DNA of 64,000 nt from positions 1-64,000 of the forward strand of contig NZ_FNAI01000011.1 in assembly GCF_900101875.1 (NCBI RefSeq), in the 5' to 3' direction. Below the pieces are notes generated by a model. The model was not told where the DNA came from. It ran no database searches and was given only the letters and a program-made list of their open reading frames with translations. Shown in pieces: positions 53,469 to 61,384 of the stretch. Source of the stretch: Mucilaginibacter pineti (GTDB lineage Bacteria > Bacteroidota > Bacteroidia > Sphingobacteriales > Sphingobacteriaceae). The position numbers and the translations under genes are program-made. How positions within the stretch are numbered: the stretch's first letter is position 1; each line of letters begins with the position of its first letter.

Positions 53469-56204
53469 TCATTTAATCCTGTCTAATTCTTCCTTATTGC
53501 TCTGTACCTTTTTAGGTGCGGTTGCTTTACCACCGAACTTATAAGAAAGGCTCATATTAAAACGCCGGTTTTCGTTCCGGTTATAATACGTACCATATAA
53601 TCCCTCAAATTGATTAACGCCCTGATTAATGTAAGTATAGAAGATATCCGTCACCCCTAATTTGATGGTGGCTTTATTATCCAATAAACTATACTTAAAT
53701 GCAACATCCGCACGATACTTACTATCAATGGTGCGGGCCAATACCACCCGTTTTGATTTATACAGGTTTAGTACCTCTATAGACATTTTTTGCGTAAGCT
53801 GAAAAGCATTTAAGATGTTAAAGTTATAACCCGCACGTTGCACATCGATGAACGATCCCAGGTAAGGCGTTTGGTAAATATCGTAAAAAGCATCGCCATT
53901 GGCCGTCAGGTTCCACCATTTAAATAGCTCTTTGTTGTAGCTGATGGATATATTCCAGGTGTCATAGTTCTTGAAATTAGCCACCGTTTGTTTAGTAGCG
54001 CCGCTACTGTCTGCCAATGAAGTAAAATAATTATAATAGTCGCTTGTCCGGCTGTAGCCTAAACTGATATTCAGATCTGTGTGATAATTATAATTTAGCT
54101 CTAAGGAGTGCGTAGTCTCCGGTTTGAGTAAAGGATTTCCCTGCGAATAAAAATACGGCGACGAATAGTCAATAAAAGGATTGAGATCTTCATAACCCGG
54201 CCGTCCTATCCGGCGGCTGTAGGAAAAACTTAACGCATTGAAACCAAAATTATGCAGTAAAAAAAGGCTGGGGAACAGTTGCAGGTAGTTACGGCCGACT
54301 GTTTGCCCGGTCGTAAGGGATTTACCGGAATAGTGGGTGTTTTCTCCGCGCAATCCCGCCTGGAAATCGGTTTGCTTCCCCAACTTGGTGACATAATTGA
54401 TATATAAGGCACTAATGTTTTCATGGTAATCAAAGGTATTGGTACGGTTGGTATCTATAATAAGTTGACCGCCTGAATTACCGGATTGAAATAAAATATC
54501 GCTATTGGAGTGCGTAAAGGCGGTCTTTGCCCCGGCTTCCAGTTTCGTTGTTTGATTGACAGGGTAACTATAGTCCACTTTTGCGGTGAGCAGGTCAATG
54601 GCAACCGCAGCATCGTTTGATATATTTTCAGGGCTTCTGATTTGATCTCCTGCTGAATCAAAATAATTATTTTGATAGGTATTGGGATTGGCAGAGCGAT
54701 AACTCGTATAATCCGCATTGAATAAAAGCAGGTGACCGTCCGGGCCCAATACATGCCGGGAATTGATATTGAGGCCATAAGTATCGTATTTACCAGACCC
54801 GTAATTCAAAGAAGTAAGGCTGGAATCCCGCTGATGGGTTGAATAGTTGTTAAAGTTGACCGCCTGCAAAAAGTCAGACCGGCTCCGGTTAGTATTCAAT
54901 GTCCCCAATATACCTATCGTGTTTTTATCGTTCAGATCATAATCTGCACCCAACCTTGCGTTATGTGCATCCGACTTGGAATGGGAAGTTTCATCCTGAT
55001 GGTAGGTTAAGGGCGGTTGTCCCGTAATGATCTTATCGCTGAGGTATTGGCTGATGCCTTTATTATGCTGATAACTGTAATTGCTAAACAGGTTTAGTCT
55101 CTTTAATTTGTAGTTCAATGTTAATCCCTCTGTAAACCGGGGATAAGTTCCTACAGTGATGCCGGAAGTGATCGTACCATTAAAACCCAGGTTCGTGCCT
55201 TTCTTTGTTTTTATATTGATGATACCGCCTTTTCCCTCCGCATCATACTTAGCCGACGGATTAGAGATCAGCTCAATTTGAGAAATAGAGCTGGCGGGCA
55301 TACTTTGTAATAAACTGCTGATCTGTGAAGCTGATAATTTGACTACTTTGTCATCGATCATCACGGTTACCCCTTGTTTACCTTTTAAACTGATCTGATT
55401 GTTGTCTACCGATACCCCTGGCGCTATTTCGAGTACATCGCTAATAGACCCTCCGGTGGCCAGTGCACTGCTTTCTACATTAACGATGGTTCGGTCTATC
55501 CGGCGCTCAAACAAAGGCTTCTTAGCGGTTATTTTTACTTCAGCCAGTTGGTTCGCTGAAGCTGCTAAAATAATAGGTGGTACTGTTACTTTGCCATTGG
55601 CTAAAAGCTCAAAGGGTCGTGAATGATTTTTTAAATATCCCATCTGCGTAGCACGGACAAGGTAACGTCCGGACATGATGTCTCTGAATTGATACCGGCC
55701 AGATGAATCAGCCAGCGTACTTTTTACGATACTGGAATCTATATCGAGTAAAGAAATAGTACTGTATTCCAATGGATGGCTTGCTTCATCAATTACAACA
55801 CCGCTGACCGAAGCATGTCGTGTCGTATCAGGAAGTGAGGGTTGCAGGCCGGTGCTATTTGCAGGATTCGCTGGGATCGCGACACGAGCCATTTTAAAGA
55901 GTGCATAGTTATCCTGATCTATGGCATAATAACTTATGCCGGCTGGTTGGAGCAATTCGGACAATACGGTTTCCAGTTTTTGCGCTTTGAGGTTTGGCCT
56001 GTCGAGTTCAACCATCTTGCTGTCAATCAAATCAGTTTCATACATAAAGCTGACATGAAAAGTCTTACTTACCTCCTGTAAAGCATCCTTTAGTTTCACA
56101 GCAGATTGCGGAACCGCATGTTGTTGTGCATCCGCGTAAGCGCAGTTAATAAGTAACAATATAATGAAAAGAGAAATTGTAATGTGGTATTTGAAAATAG
56201 TCAT
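53469..56204 (-). CDS. TonB-dependent receptor with STN domain, OMP_b-brl_3-type barrel
   Basis: A 911-aa outer-membrane protein. The signal peptide (cleavage near YADAQ) is followed by an STN-like domain (about 35-105), a carboxypeptidase-like repeat (about 130-215), a plug (GGSISDVLEIAPGVSV, MIDDKVVKLSASQI) and a barrel ending in YKFGGKATAP. There is no SusD partner. It is 20 bp behind a FecR gene, so it is the sensor of a third sigma/anti-sigma system. The ligand is unknown; siderophores or peptides are possible. Confidence 0.88.
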   Translation of the reverse strand: MTIFKYHITISLFIILLLINCAYADAQQHAVPQSAVKLKDALQEVSKTFHVSFMYETDLIDSKMVELDRPNLKAQKLETVLSELLQPAGISYYAIDQDNYALFKMARVAIPANPANSTGLQPSLPDTTRHASVSGVVIDEASHPLEYSTISLLDIDSSIVKSTLADSSGRYQFRDIMSGRYLVRATQMGYLKNHSRPFELLANGKVTVPPIILAASANQLAEVKITAKKPLFERRIDRTIVNVESSALATGGSISDVLEIAPGVSVDNNQISLKGKQGVTVMIDDKVVKLSASQISSLLQSMPASSISQIELISNPSAKYDAEGKGGIINIKTKKGTNLGFNGTITSGITVGTYPRFTEGLTLNYKLKRLNLFSNYSYQHNKGISQYLSDKIITGQPPLTYHQDETSHSKSDAHNARLGADYDLNDKNTIGILGTLNTNRSRSDFLQAVNFNNYSTHQRDSSLTSLNYGSGKYDTYGLNINSRHVLGPDGHLLLFNADYTSYRSANPNTYQNNYFDSAGDQIRSPENISNDAAVAIDLLTAKVDYSYPVNQTTKLEAGAKTAFTHSNSDILFQSGNSGGQLIIDTNRTNTFDYHENISALYINYVTKLGKQTDFQAGLRGENTHYSGKSLTTGQTVGRNYLQLFPSLFLLHNFGFNALSFSYSRRIGRPGYEDLNPFIDYSSPYFYSQGNPLLKPETTHSLELNYNYHTDLNISLGYSRTSDYYNYFTSLADSSGATKQTVANFKNYDTWNISISYNKELFKWWNLTANGDAFYDIYQTPYLGSFIDVQRAGYNFNILNAFQLTQKMSIEVLNLYKSKRVVLARTIDSKYRADVAFKYSLLDNKATIKLGVTDIFYTYINQGVNQFEGLYGTYYNRNENRRFNMSLSYKFGGKATAPKKVQSNKEELDRIK

Positions 56205-56224
56205 GTGGATAGATCGGTAAGTGA

Positions 56225-57250
56225 TTATTGGACAATAAGCGCGTGATTGGCCTCATCTTTGTTGATGGACACCCCTAAAGCCAGGGAAATGCCTTTAAAA
56301 AGCTTTTCCTCGTCATTACTGGTAAACCTGCCGCTTATCTTTTTAAGTTTGATCTCCGGCCGTTTGATAACCACTTTATACCCATAAATATCTGCTAACT
56401 GGTCAAACAATTCACCGGCGGTAATTTGCTCAAACACCAATACACCATCCTTCCAGGCAACCTTGTTCGCTGGTTTCATCTGCTTCCGAATGATCGTATC
56501 CTGTCTGGCCTGGTATTCCAGTACATCGCCCGGTCGCATAATTACCGGGGCCTTATGACTTGCCGCCAACCCCATGCTTACTTTACCGCTTATCAATGCC
56601 ACATTGATCAGCCCCCTGCGGTCATTGACATTAAAGATGGTGCCTAACACCTCGACATCGATTTTGCCTGCATGAACTACAAAGCGGTCGCCTGAGGTAA
56701 TCTTTCCGGCCTTATGCAGGTGATTGACCTTAAAGTAAGCCTCACCTGTTATCCAAACCTCTCTTACCTGTTCTTTATTCCAATAAGGGGTATATTGCAG
56801 TTTACTGTTCGCATTAAGCGTTACTTCAGAACTGTCAGGAAGAACAATGGTTGTGATCTGGCCGTAAGCTGTTGCAATCTCTGTTTTTCTGTTGATATAG
56901 AAATAGAATGCTGCGCTAAATAAAAAACCGATAAGCAGCGCCGCTGCCGCGCCGCGCATCCAAATGGGAATAATACGGGTTGTTGTTTTATGCTTGGATG
57001 TTTGCGCTGTTATCTGCTGCCAAAGCTGTCGCTGTTCATCTTCAGCCATCCGTTCTTCCTTAAATTGAAGTGATAAAACCAGTTGCCGGGCTTTTGATAT
57101 AAGAACTGATAAATTTGGATAGCTGTTTTGTATCGCATTCCAGTATATATTTAGTGGTTCTTTAGGGAGTAAGACCCAATTAATAAACTTTGGATCATCA
57201 AGCAGGTCTTGCAGAGTATAGGTGTTAAAATCGGTATTCCTCTTTTTCAT
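56225..57250 (-). CDS. FecR-family anti-sigma factor (third system)
   Basis: From the Met at 57250 the protein has 341 aa (ten more from 57280). A cytoplasmic N-terminus (about 1-90), a membrane span (AAAALLIGFLFSAAFYFYI), a FecR domain (LPDSSEVTLNANSKLQYTP, VLGTIFNVNDRR) and a C-terminal DUF4974-like domain (ITAGELFDQLADIYGYKV) are visible. It stands between sigma and receptor genes in one operon. Confidence 0.9.
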   Translation of the reverse strand: MKKRNTDFNTYTLQDLLDDPKFINWVLLPKEPLNIYWNAIQNSYPNLSVLISKARQLVLSLQFKEERMAEDEQRQLWQQITAQTSKHKTTTRIIPIWMRGAAAALLIGFLFSAAFYFYINRKTEIATAYGQITTIVLPDSSEVTLNANSKLQYTPYWNKEQVREVWITGEAYFKVNHLHKAGKITSGDRFVVHAGKIDVEVLGTIFNVNDRRGLINVALISGKVSMGLAASHKAPVIMRPGDVLEYQARQDTIIRKQMKPANKVAWKDGVLVFEQITAGELFDQLADIYGYKVVIKRPEIKLKKISGRFTSNDEEKLFKGISLALGVSINKDEANHALIVQ

Positions 57251-57342
57251 AGTTTGCCTTTCAGCTCCGATTAGCCGCAACCTTGCTTTTTTACCCCAAG
57301 TGCATTGATTAAAAATATCTTTTATCTACAACCATCTATATA

Positions 57343-57879
57343 TCAACGAAATAATTTCGAGGAAAATAAAGCAAGCAGTATTAAAAAGTCATTATGGTCA
57401 AGCTTATCCCGTAAAGCATCAATTGCCCTGCCCATCACTTTGTATGCTCCCTTGACAGAAATATCCATCACCTCCGCGATTTCCTCATAGTTAAGCCCCT
57501 CGTAAAACTTTAAAAAGATCGCTTCCCGCTGCCTGGCGGTAAGCTGTTCAAGGGTGGCTTGCAGCCTGCTTTGCAGGGCGGCGTTGTCCTCACCGATAAT
57601 AATTTCGTCTTCAATAGTAATGGAAGCATGGAAAGCGTAATGTTCGGCCTCTTCATAACGCACCTGCTTTTGAATCATATTCCCTTTTTTGAACAGGGAA
57701 AGCCGGAAGGCCTTAAACAGGTAGTTCCTGACATTTGCCGGTTCGCTTAAATGTGCCCGGCGTGTCCATAAGGTCACGAACAGTTCCTGGATGCATTCTT
57801 TGATAAGGTCTTGATCATTTGTAAACTTCGAACCATAGTTGTATAAGCTGTTTGAATATAACTTGTATAGCGATTCCAT
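57343..57879 (-). CDS. ECF RNA polymerase sigma factor (third system)
   Basis: A 178-aa factor; the short N-terminus is complete for ECF factors (LYKLYSNSLYNYGSKFTNDQ). Region 2 is LIKECIQELFVTLWTRR and region 4 is LTARQREAIFLKFYEGLNYEEIAEVM followed by an HTH (DISVKGAYKVMGRAI). It heads the operon sigma-FecR-receptor and is divergent from the second integrase. Confidence 0.9.
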   Translation of the reverse strand: MESLYKLYSNSLYNYGSKFTNDQDLIKECIQELFVTLWTRRAHLSEPANVRNYLFKAFRLSLFKKGNMIQKQVRYEEAEHYAFHASITIEDEIIIGEDNAALQSRLQATLEQLTARQREAIFLKFYEGLNYEEIAEVMDISVKGAYKVMGRAIDALRDKLDHNDFLILLALFSSKLFR

Positions 57880-58272
57880 AGCTTCTCCGTCACCTTTTTT
57901 TAAAGATAACCAATAGTACTCCGGCGCGGTAATATGTAAATTTCGCGTGTTGATATAAAAAGATTTTCGGCTATTATAAGCATTTTATGATAAGTTGAGC
58001 ATATTAGTGACATATAAACTTAAGTAAAGCACTTACAAGGGTTATAGGCCAAGCCAAGGCTCGAACATTTTTATTATAATGCCTGGCACTCCAAAAATCT
58101 GGCACAGTTGAAAAAGTTGCGTTTATAGCTAAAAGAAACACTTTTATGTTAAATGCTTTAGAATTACACCTCAAATACGTATCTTTGTAGTGTAGCAAAT
58201 GCAGTTAAAACGTATTCAAGCACAGTGAGCTATTCGTGTAGTTCGGAAGGCTGACGCTTGTAAGATGCTAAA

Positions 58273-58304
58273 AACCTGCAAATCAAATGATTGCAGGTTT
58301 TTTT
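58273..58304 (+). terminator. Terminator with tRNA-Glu-type stem
   Basis: AACCTGCAA (58273-58281) pairs with TTGCAGGTT (58291-58299) and runs into seven T. Its stem repeats the CCTGCAAATCA sequence of the tRNA-Glu terminator at 12,412. No tRNA precedes it here. Confidence 0.8.
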
Positions 58305-58352
58305 GTTTATATCAAAACACCATTTTATGCACCCAATTGCAACAAAAAAGAT

Positions 58353-58450
58353 GCAAATTCGGTGCGTACCTAAATGGAAAAATGCTACGCACCGAATTGC
58401 TTATAATTAATTGATTATCAAGATGTTCAATTATTAAACATCTTGATAAT
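58353..58450. repeat. Two palindromes in the integrase 2 leader
   Basis: 58353-58368 pairs with 58386-58400 with one bulged base (arms around TTCGGTGCGTA). 58414-58427 pairs exactly with 58437-58450 (ATTATCAAGATGTT type, 9-base loop), ending 46 bp before the integrase start. The right half (AAACATCTTGAT) is also present before integrase 1 at about 12,577, where the left half is degenerate. Operator or recombinase sites are likely. Confidence 0.75.
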
Positions 58451-58495
58451 AGCAGGCTACAAACTTACTTTTGTTTCACTTTTAAGCTTGTAATT

Positions 58496-59716
58496 ATGAA
58501 AAGTAATTTCCACCTGCTTTTTTACCTGAGAAAGCAAAAGAACTACAAAGGCGGCCCTATGGCCGTCTACATGCGCATTACCGTAGATGGTAAACGCGTA
58601 GAAATGTCTGCCGGACGTGAATGTGATCCGGCCAAATGGAACAGCCATGCCGGTCGGGCCATCGGCGCAAAAGAAGAGATCAAATCGCTTAATAATTACC
58701 TGGACAGCCTGCTAACCAAAGTTAGAAATGCGCACCAGGTGCTGATTGATGCAAACCAGCGCATCACCACTGAAAGCCTGCAGAACCAATTCACGGGAAA
58801 AACAGAAAAGAGTCGCTATCTGATGAAACTGTTTGCCGAACATAATGCGAAAGTAAAAGCGTTGATTGGTAATGGATTTGAGGCGAATACATTAAAAGGA
58901 TACAATACGTCTGAAAAACACCTTACTGGCTTCCTGCAAAAAAAATATGGCAAAACAGATATAGAGATCAGCCAATTAAACTACGCCTTTATTACAGGAT
59001 TTGAGTTTTACCTGAAAGCAGACTGTAAGATTACCGGTGTATCTGCCGCCAAGTACATTAAACATCTTAAAAAAATAGCTAATCACTGTATTGCTAATGG
59101 CTGGCTAAAGCAAAATCCATTCATCAATTTTAAATCCACTGCTAAGGCAAAAGAACGCACTTTTCTTACGCAGCAGGAACTTGATAATATTACGACATCC
59201 CCAAAGATTACGATTGAGCGCCTGAAGCAAGTAAAAGATATTTTTGTTTTTTGCTGCTACACTGGTTTGTCTTATGCCGATGTCAAGAAGCTGAAAAGAA
59301 ATGAGATAGGCATTGGCATGGACGGCGAACAATGGATATTTACCAGCCGTCAAAAAACGGATACATCTTCCCGTATACCTCTGCTCCCTGTAGCTTCAGC
59401 AATATTAAACCGTTATCAGGATCATCCACAATGTGAAAATAAAGGATTGCTATTACCTGTATTGAGTAATCAAAAAATGAATGCTTACCTCAAAGAAATA
59501 GCTGATCTATCGGATGTTCATAAACATTTGACGTTCCACCTGGCGAGGCACACGTTTGCCACAACTGTTACTTTATCCAATAGTGTACCGATAGAAACAG
59601 TCAGCAAAATGCTCGGCCATACTAATATCAAAACTACACAGCATTATGCTAAGATATTGGATTTAAAAGTCAGCCAGGACATGGCAGCTCTCAAACAGAA
59701 ATATCTAACCATTTAA
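58496..59716 (+). CDS. Tyrosine site-specific recombinase (integrase 2)
   Basis: A 406-aa protein, a close paralogue of integrase 1 over its whole length, with the same domain order. Catalytic residues are His348 and Arg351 (HLARHTFAT), His375 (LGHTN) and Tyr384 (TTQHYAKI). The first catalytic Arg is again absent (CYTGLSYAD). It probably marks a second element or a second integration at the same kind of site. A perfect terminator follows 7 bp after the stop. Confidence 0.93.
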   Translation: MKSNFHLLFYLRKQKNYKGGPMAVYMRITVDGKRVEMSAGRECDPAKWNSHAGRAIGAKEEIKSLNNYLDSLLTKVRNAHQVLIDANQRITTESLQNQFTGKTEKSRYLMKLFAEHNAKVKALIGNGFEANTLKGYNTSEKHLTGFLQKKYGKTDIEISQLNYAFITGFEFYLKADCKITGVSAAKYIKHLKKIANHCIANGWLKQNPFINFKSTAKAKERTFLTQQELDNITTSPKITIERLKQVKDIFVFCCYTGLSYADVKKLKRNEIGIGMDGEQWIFTSRQKTDTSSRIPLLPVASAILNRYQDHPQCENKGLLLPVLSNQKMNAYLKEIADLSDVHKHLTFHLARHTFATTVTLSNSVPIETVSKMLGHTNIKTTQHYAKILDLKVSQDMAALKQKYLTI

Positions 59717-59723
59717 TAATTAC

Positions 59724-59760
59724 AACTCTATAAGGTGGCAAAATGGCACCCTATAGAGTT
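59724..59760 (+). terminator. Terminator of integrase 2
   Basis: AACTCTATA-GGTG (59724-59737, A33/C51 mismatch) pairs with CACC-TATAGAGTT (59747-59760). It lies directly behind the integrase stop; only a short T tract follows. Confidence 0.75.
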
Positions 59761-59791
59761 TATTCCCATCTTATCCTTTCAATCTAAAAAA

Positions 59792-59878
59792 ATGGAAAAT
59801 CAATTGATACCTGATGAAATCATCATGAATAAAATCTATTATATCCGTGGGCATAAAACGAAAACGAATCTGCTTTAA
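59792..59878 (+). pseudogene. N-terminal fragment of an ORF6N-domain gene
   Basis: The 28 codons read MENQLIPDEIIMNKIYYIRG and then stop, which is the conserved beginning of ORF6N-domain DNA-binding proteins (normally about 150-300 aa, continuing into a helix-turn-helix part that is missing here). The following 560 bp contain no matching frame, so it is a truncated remnant. Confidence 0.6.
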
Positions 59879-60511
59879 ACCTGATAACTTATAGACAAAA
59901 TCATTAGTTATAGGTGGCGCAATCCACTAACGTCACAGTATTAATTATACAACACCAAATTTGAACGAATTAACGCGGCTAAATAGATAAAACAGAATTT
60001 TAAACATTGATGGCGCAATTGCTACATCAATTTACTTTACTGAATTGAATAATTACATTGTTTTTAGGTTATCACAAGTTGTGATAACCTTCTTAAGTCT
60101 TGCAACTTTACTGAGCAAATATGCGTTTGAATTTTTGGCTTTATAACCGTCTATTATTTTGAATGCTAATAACGTTTAATTTGGGTAGTCTTTGGATAAC
60201 GAGACCAAAGTTGGACAGGTGATGAATATCGCTCATAACACTGTAATTTTCAACGCTTTACAAATTAAAATTTCAAGTACTTTCCGAATCACGCAATGGA
60301 TAAATGATTCTAAATCGTTAAAACAAATATATGATAAATTAGAATTACAGTGTAGTTAATATATGGTTATTCAATTTTCTTCTTTAAAATAAACTTTATC
60401 ACAATTAATGCTAAAAACCTTTCCCACTTACCGGCAGGCGTGACCCGGCAATTCTGTAGGATGTATAAGATTAATGTCATTTGCATATTCTCGATTTGCG
60501 AATTAAGGGTA
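59879..60511. other. AT-rich non-coding stretch
   Basis: No gene seen. The sequence is very AT-rich with a TTATCACAAGTTGTGATAA palindrome at about 60,069-60,087, which could be an operator or a hairpin. The frame that runs through 60,440-60,511 belongs to the decayed XRE gene below and has no natural start there. Confidence 0.5.
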
Positions 60512-60830
60512 ATGCTACATTATGAAACAGCAACTAGTTCTTTTACCAAAGCCCAAAAGCTGCTTAATGGCCTGGGTGAGAACATTAAGCTTGCCCGTTT
60601 ACTTAGAAAGCTGAACACTACCAAGATTTCAGAACGAACTGTCATTAGCAGGGCTACTTTATGGCAGATCGAAAAAGGGCACGCCTACTGTAGCCATGGG
60701 AGCTTATTTCCAGCTGTTATTTGCTATGGGACTGGAAAAAGATTTCCTGAAACTGGGGTCCGATGACGAATTAGGCAGAAAGCTACAATATGCCGGTTTA
60801 CTAACTAAAGAACGAGCCTCTAAAAAATAG
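60512..60830 (+). pseudogene. Frameshifted XRE antitoxin-like gene
   Basis: The first frame (from ATG 60512) reads an HTH typical of HipB-like antitoxins (LGENIKLARLLRKLNTTKIS, TLWQIEKG). After GAA-AAA-GGG at 60671-60679 the frame must shift by one base to continue (from 60681) as TPTVAMGAYFQLLFAMGLEK and end ...LLTKERASKK at 60830. The two halves make one normal protein of about 105 aa. A sequencing error is the alternative; the A5G3 context would also suit slippage. The neighbours are decayed too, which favours a pseudogene. Confidence 0.75.
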
Positions 60831-60834
60831 TCTT

Positions 60835-61104
60835 ATGGCAAAAAGAAAAAGCGATTGTCCTAGGATTTGACATCAGCAAACTGAAATGGATGGACTACCA
60901 ACCAAACAAAATATGGGAAACAACATGATATATTTCCGGATGAGCAAACGGAAAGGCCGGTGCCAAAAGAAAGCCCGGAAATACGCGAGCCATCAGATCC
61001 CCGGGAACCGGAGTGCCGCAGGAAGACCCGCAAATTAGTCCGAAGAATATCCGCCGGAAGTTAATCCTTCTCCGGAAACACAGTTGAAGCCGGAGATTAA
61101 ATAG
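60835..61104 (+). pseudogene. Decayed coding remnants after the antitoxin
   Basis: ATG 60835 begins MAKRK, the usual opening of the HipA-like partner after such antitoxins, but the frame breaks within 12 codons. From about 60,930 to the TAG at 61102 a Pro/Glu-rich coding pattern (for example PEVNPSPETQLKPEIK before the stop) can be followed only by switching frames. It resembles a Pro-rich Bacteroidota protein of unknown function. Several deletions seem to have joined unrelated pieces. Confidence 0.5.
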
Positions 61105-61154
61105 TTTAAGAGGTTTGGCGTTAAACCAGCCTGCCTTACAACTGTCCATAGGTT

Positions 61155-61328
61155 ATGGAAAACGAAAAGTACTCGCAATACGGTGCTGACCAAGCGGTTT
61201 ATGACCTGCCTTATTTCACTAAGAGGTTCAGTGTAAGCGAAGAAGAAATCAAAATGGCGATTATAGAAATTCATATCGTCGTTGTCGCTAAACGTATTCG
61301 ATTGAACCATGCAAAAATGTCAAATTAA
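61155..61328 (+). CDS. Small DUF3606-like protein, possibly altered C-terminus
   Basis: A 57-codon frame starting MENEKYSQYGADQ. The middle DLPYFTKRFSVSEEEIKMAI matches the short DUF3606 pattern (YWTKKFGVSEEEL...A). The expected C-terminus (G...V..YL) is replaced by a basic unrelated tail, suggesting a late frameshift. Function of DUF3606 is unknown. Confidence 0.45.
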   Translation: MENEKYSQYGADQAVYDLPYFTKRFSVSEEEIKMAIIEIHIVVVAKRIRLNHAKMSN

Positions 61329-61384
61329 TAAAGCATTGTAACCAATAATTAAATTTCCCGTTTAAAACCTCAGGGAATAAAATT

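Larger units (their letters stand above)
57880..58495. other. Non-coding region upstream of integrase 2
   Basis: A gap of 616 bp with no supported gene. It contains the sigma operon promoter side, a terminator at 58,273-58,304 and two long palindromes before the integrase (58,353-58,450). It carries the second copy of the arrangement found behind tRNA-Glu: a CCTGCAAAT-stem terminator, then palindromes, then AAACATCTTGAT and an integrase. Confidence 0.6.
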
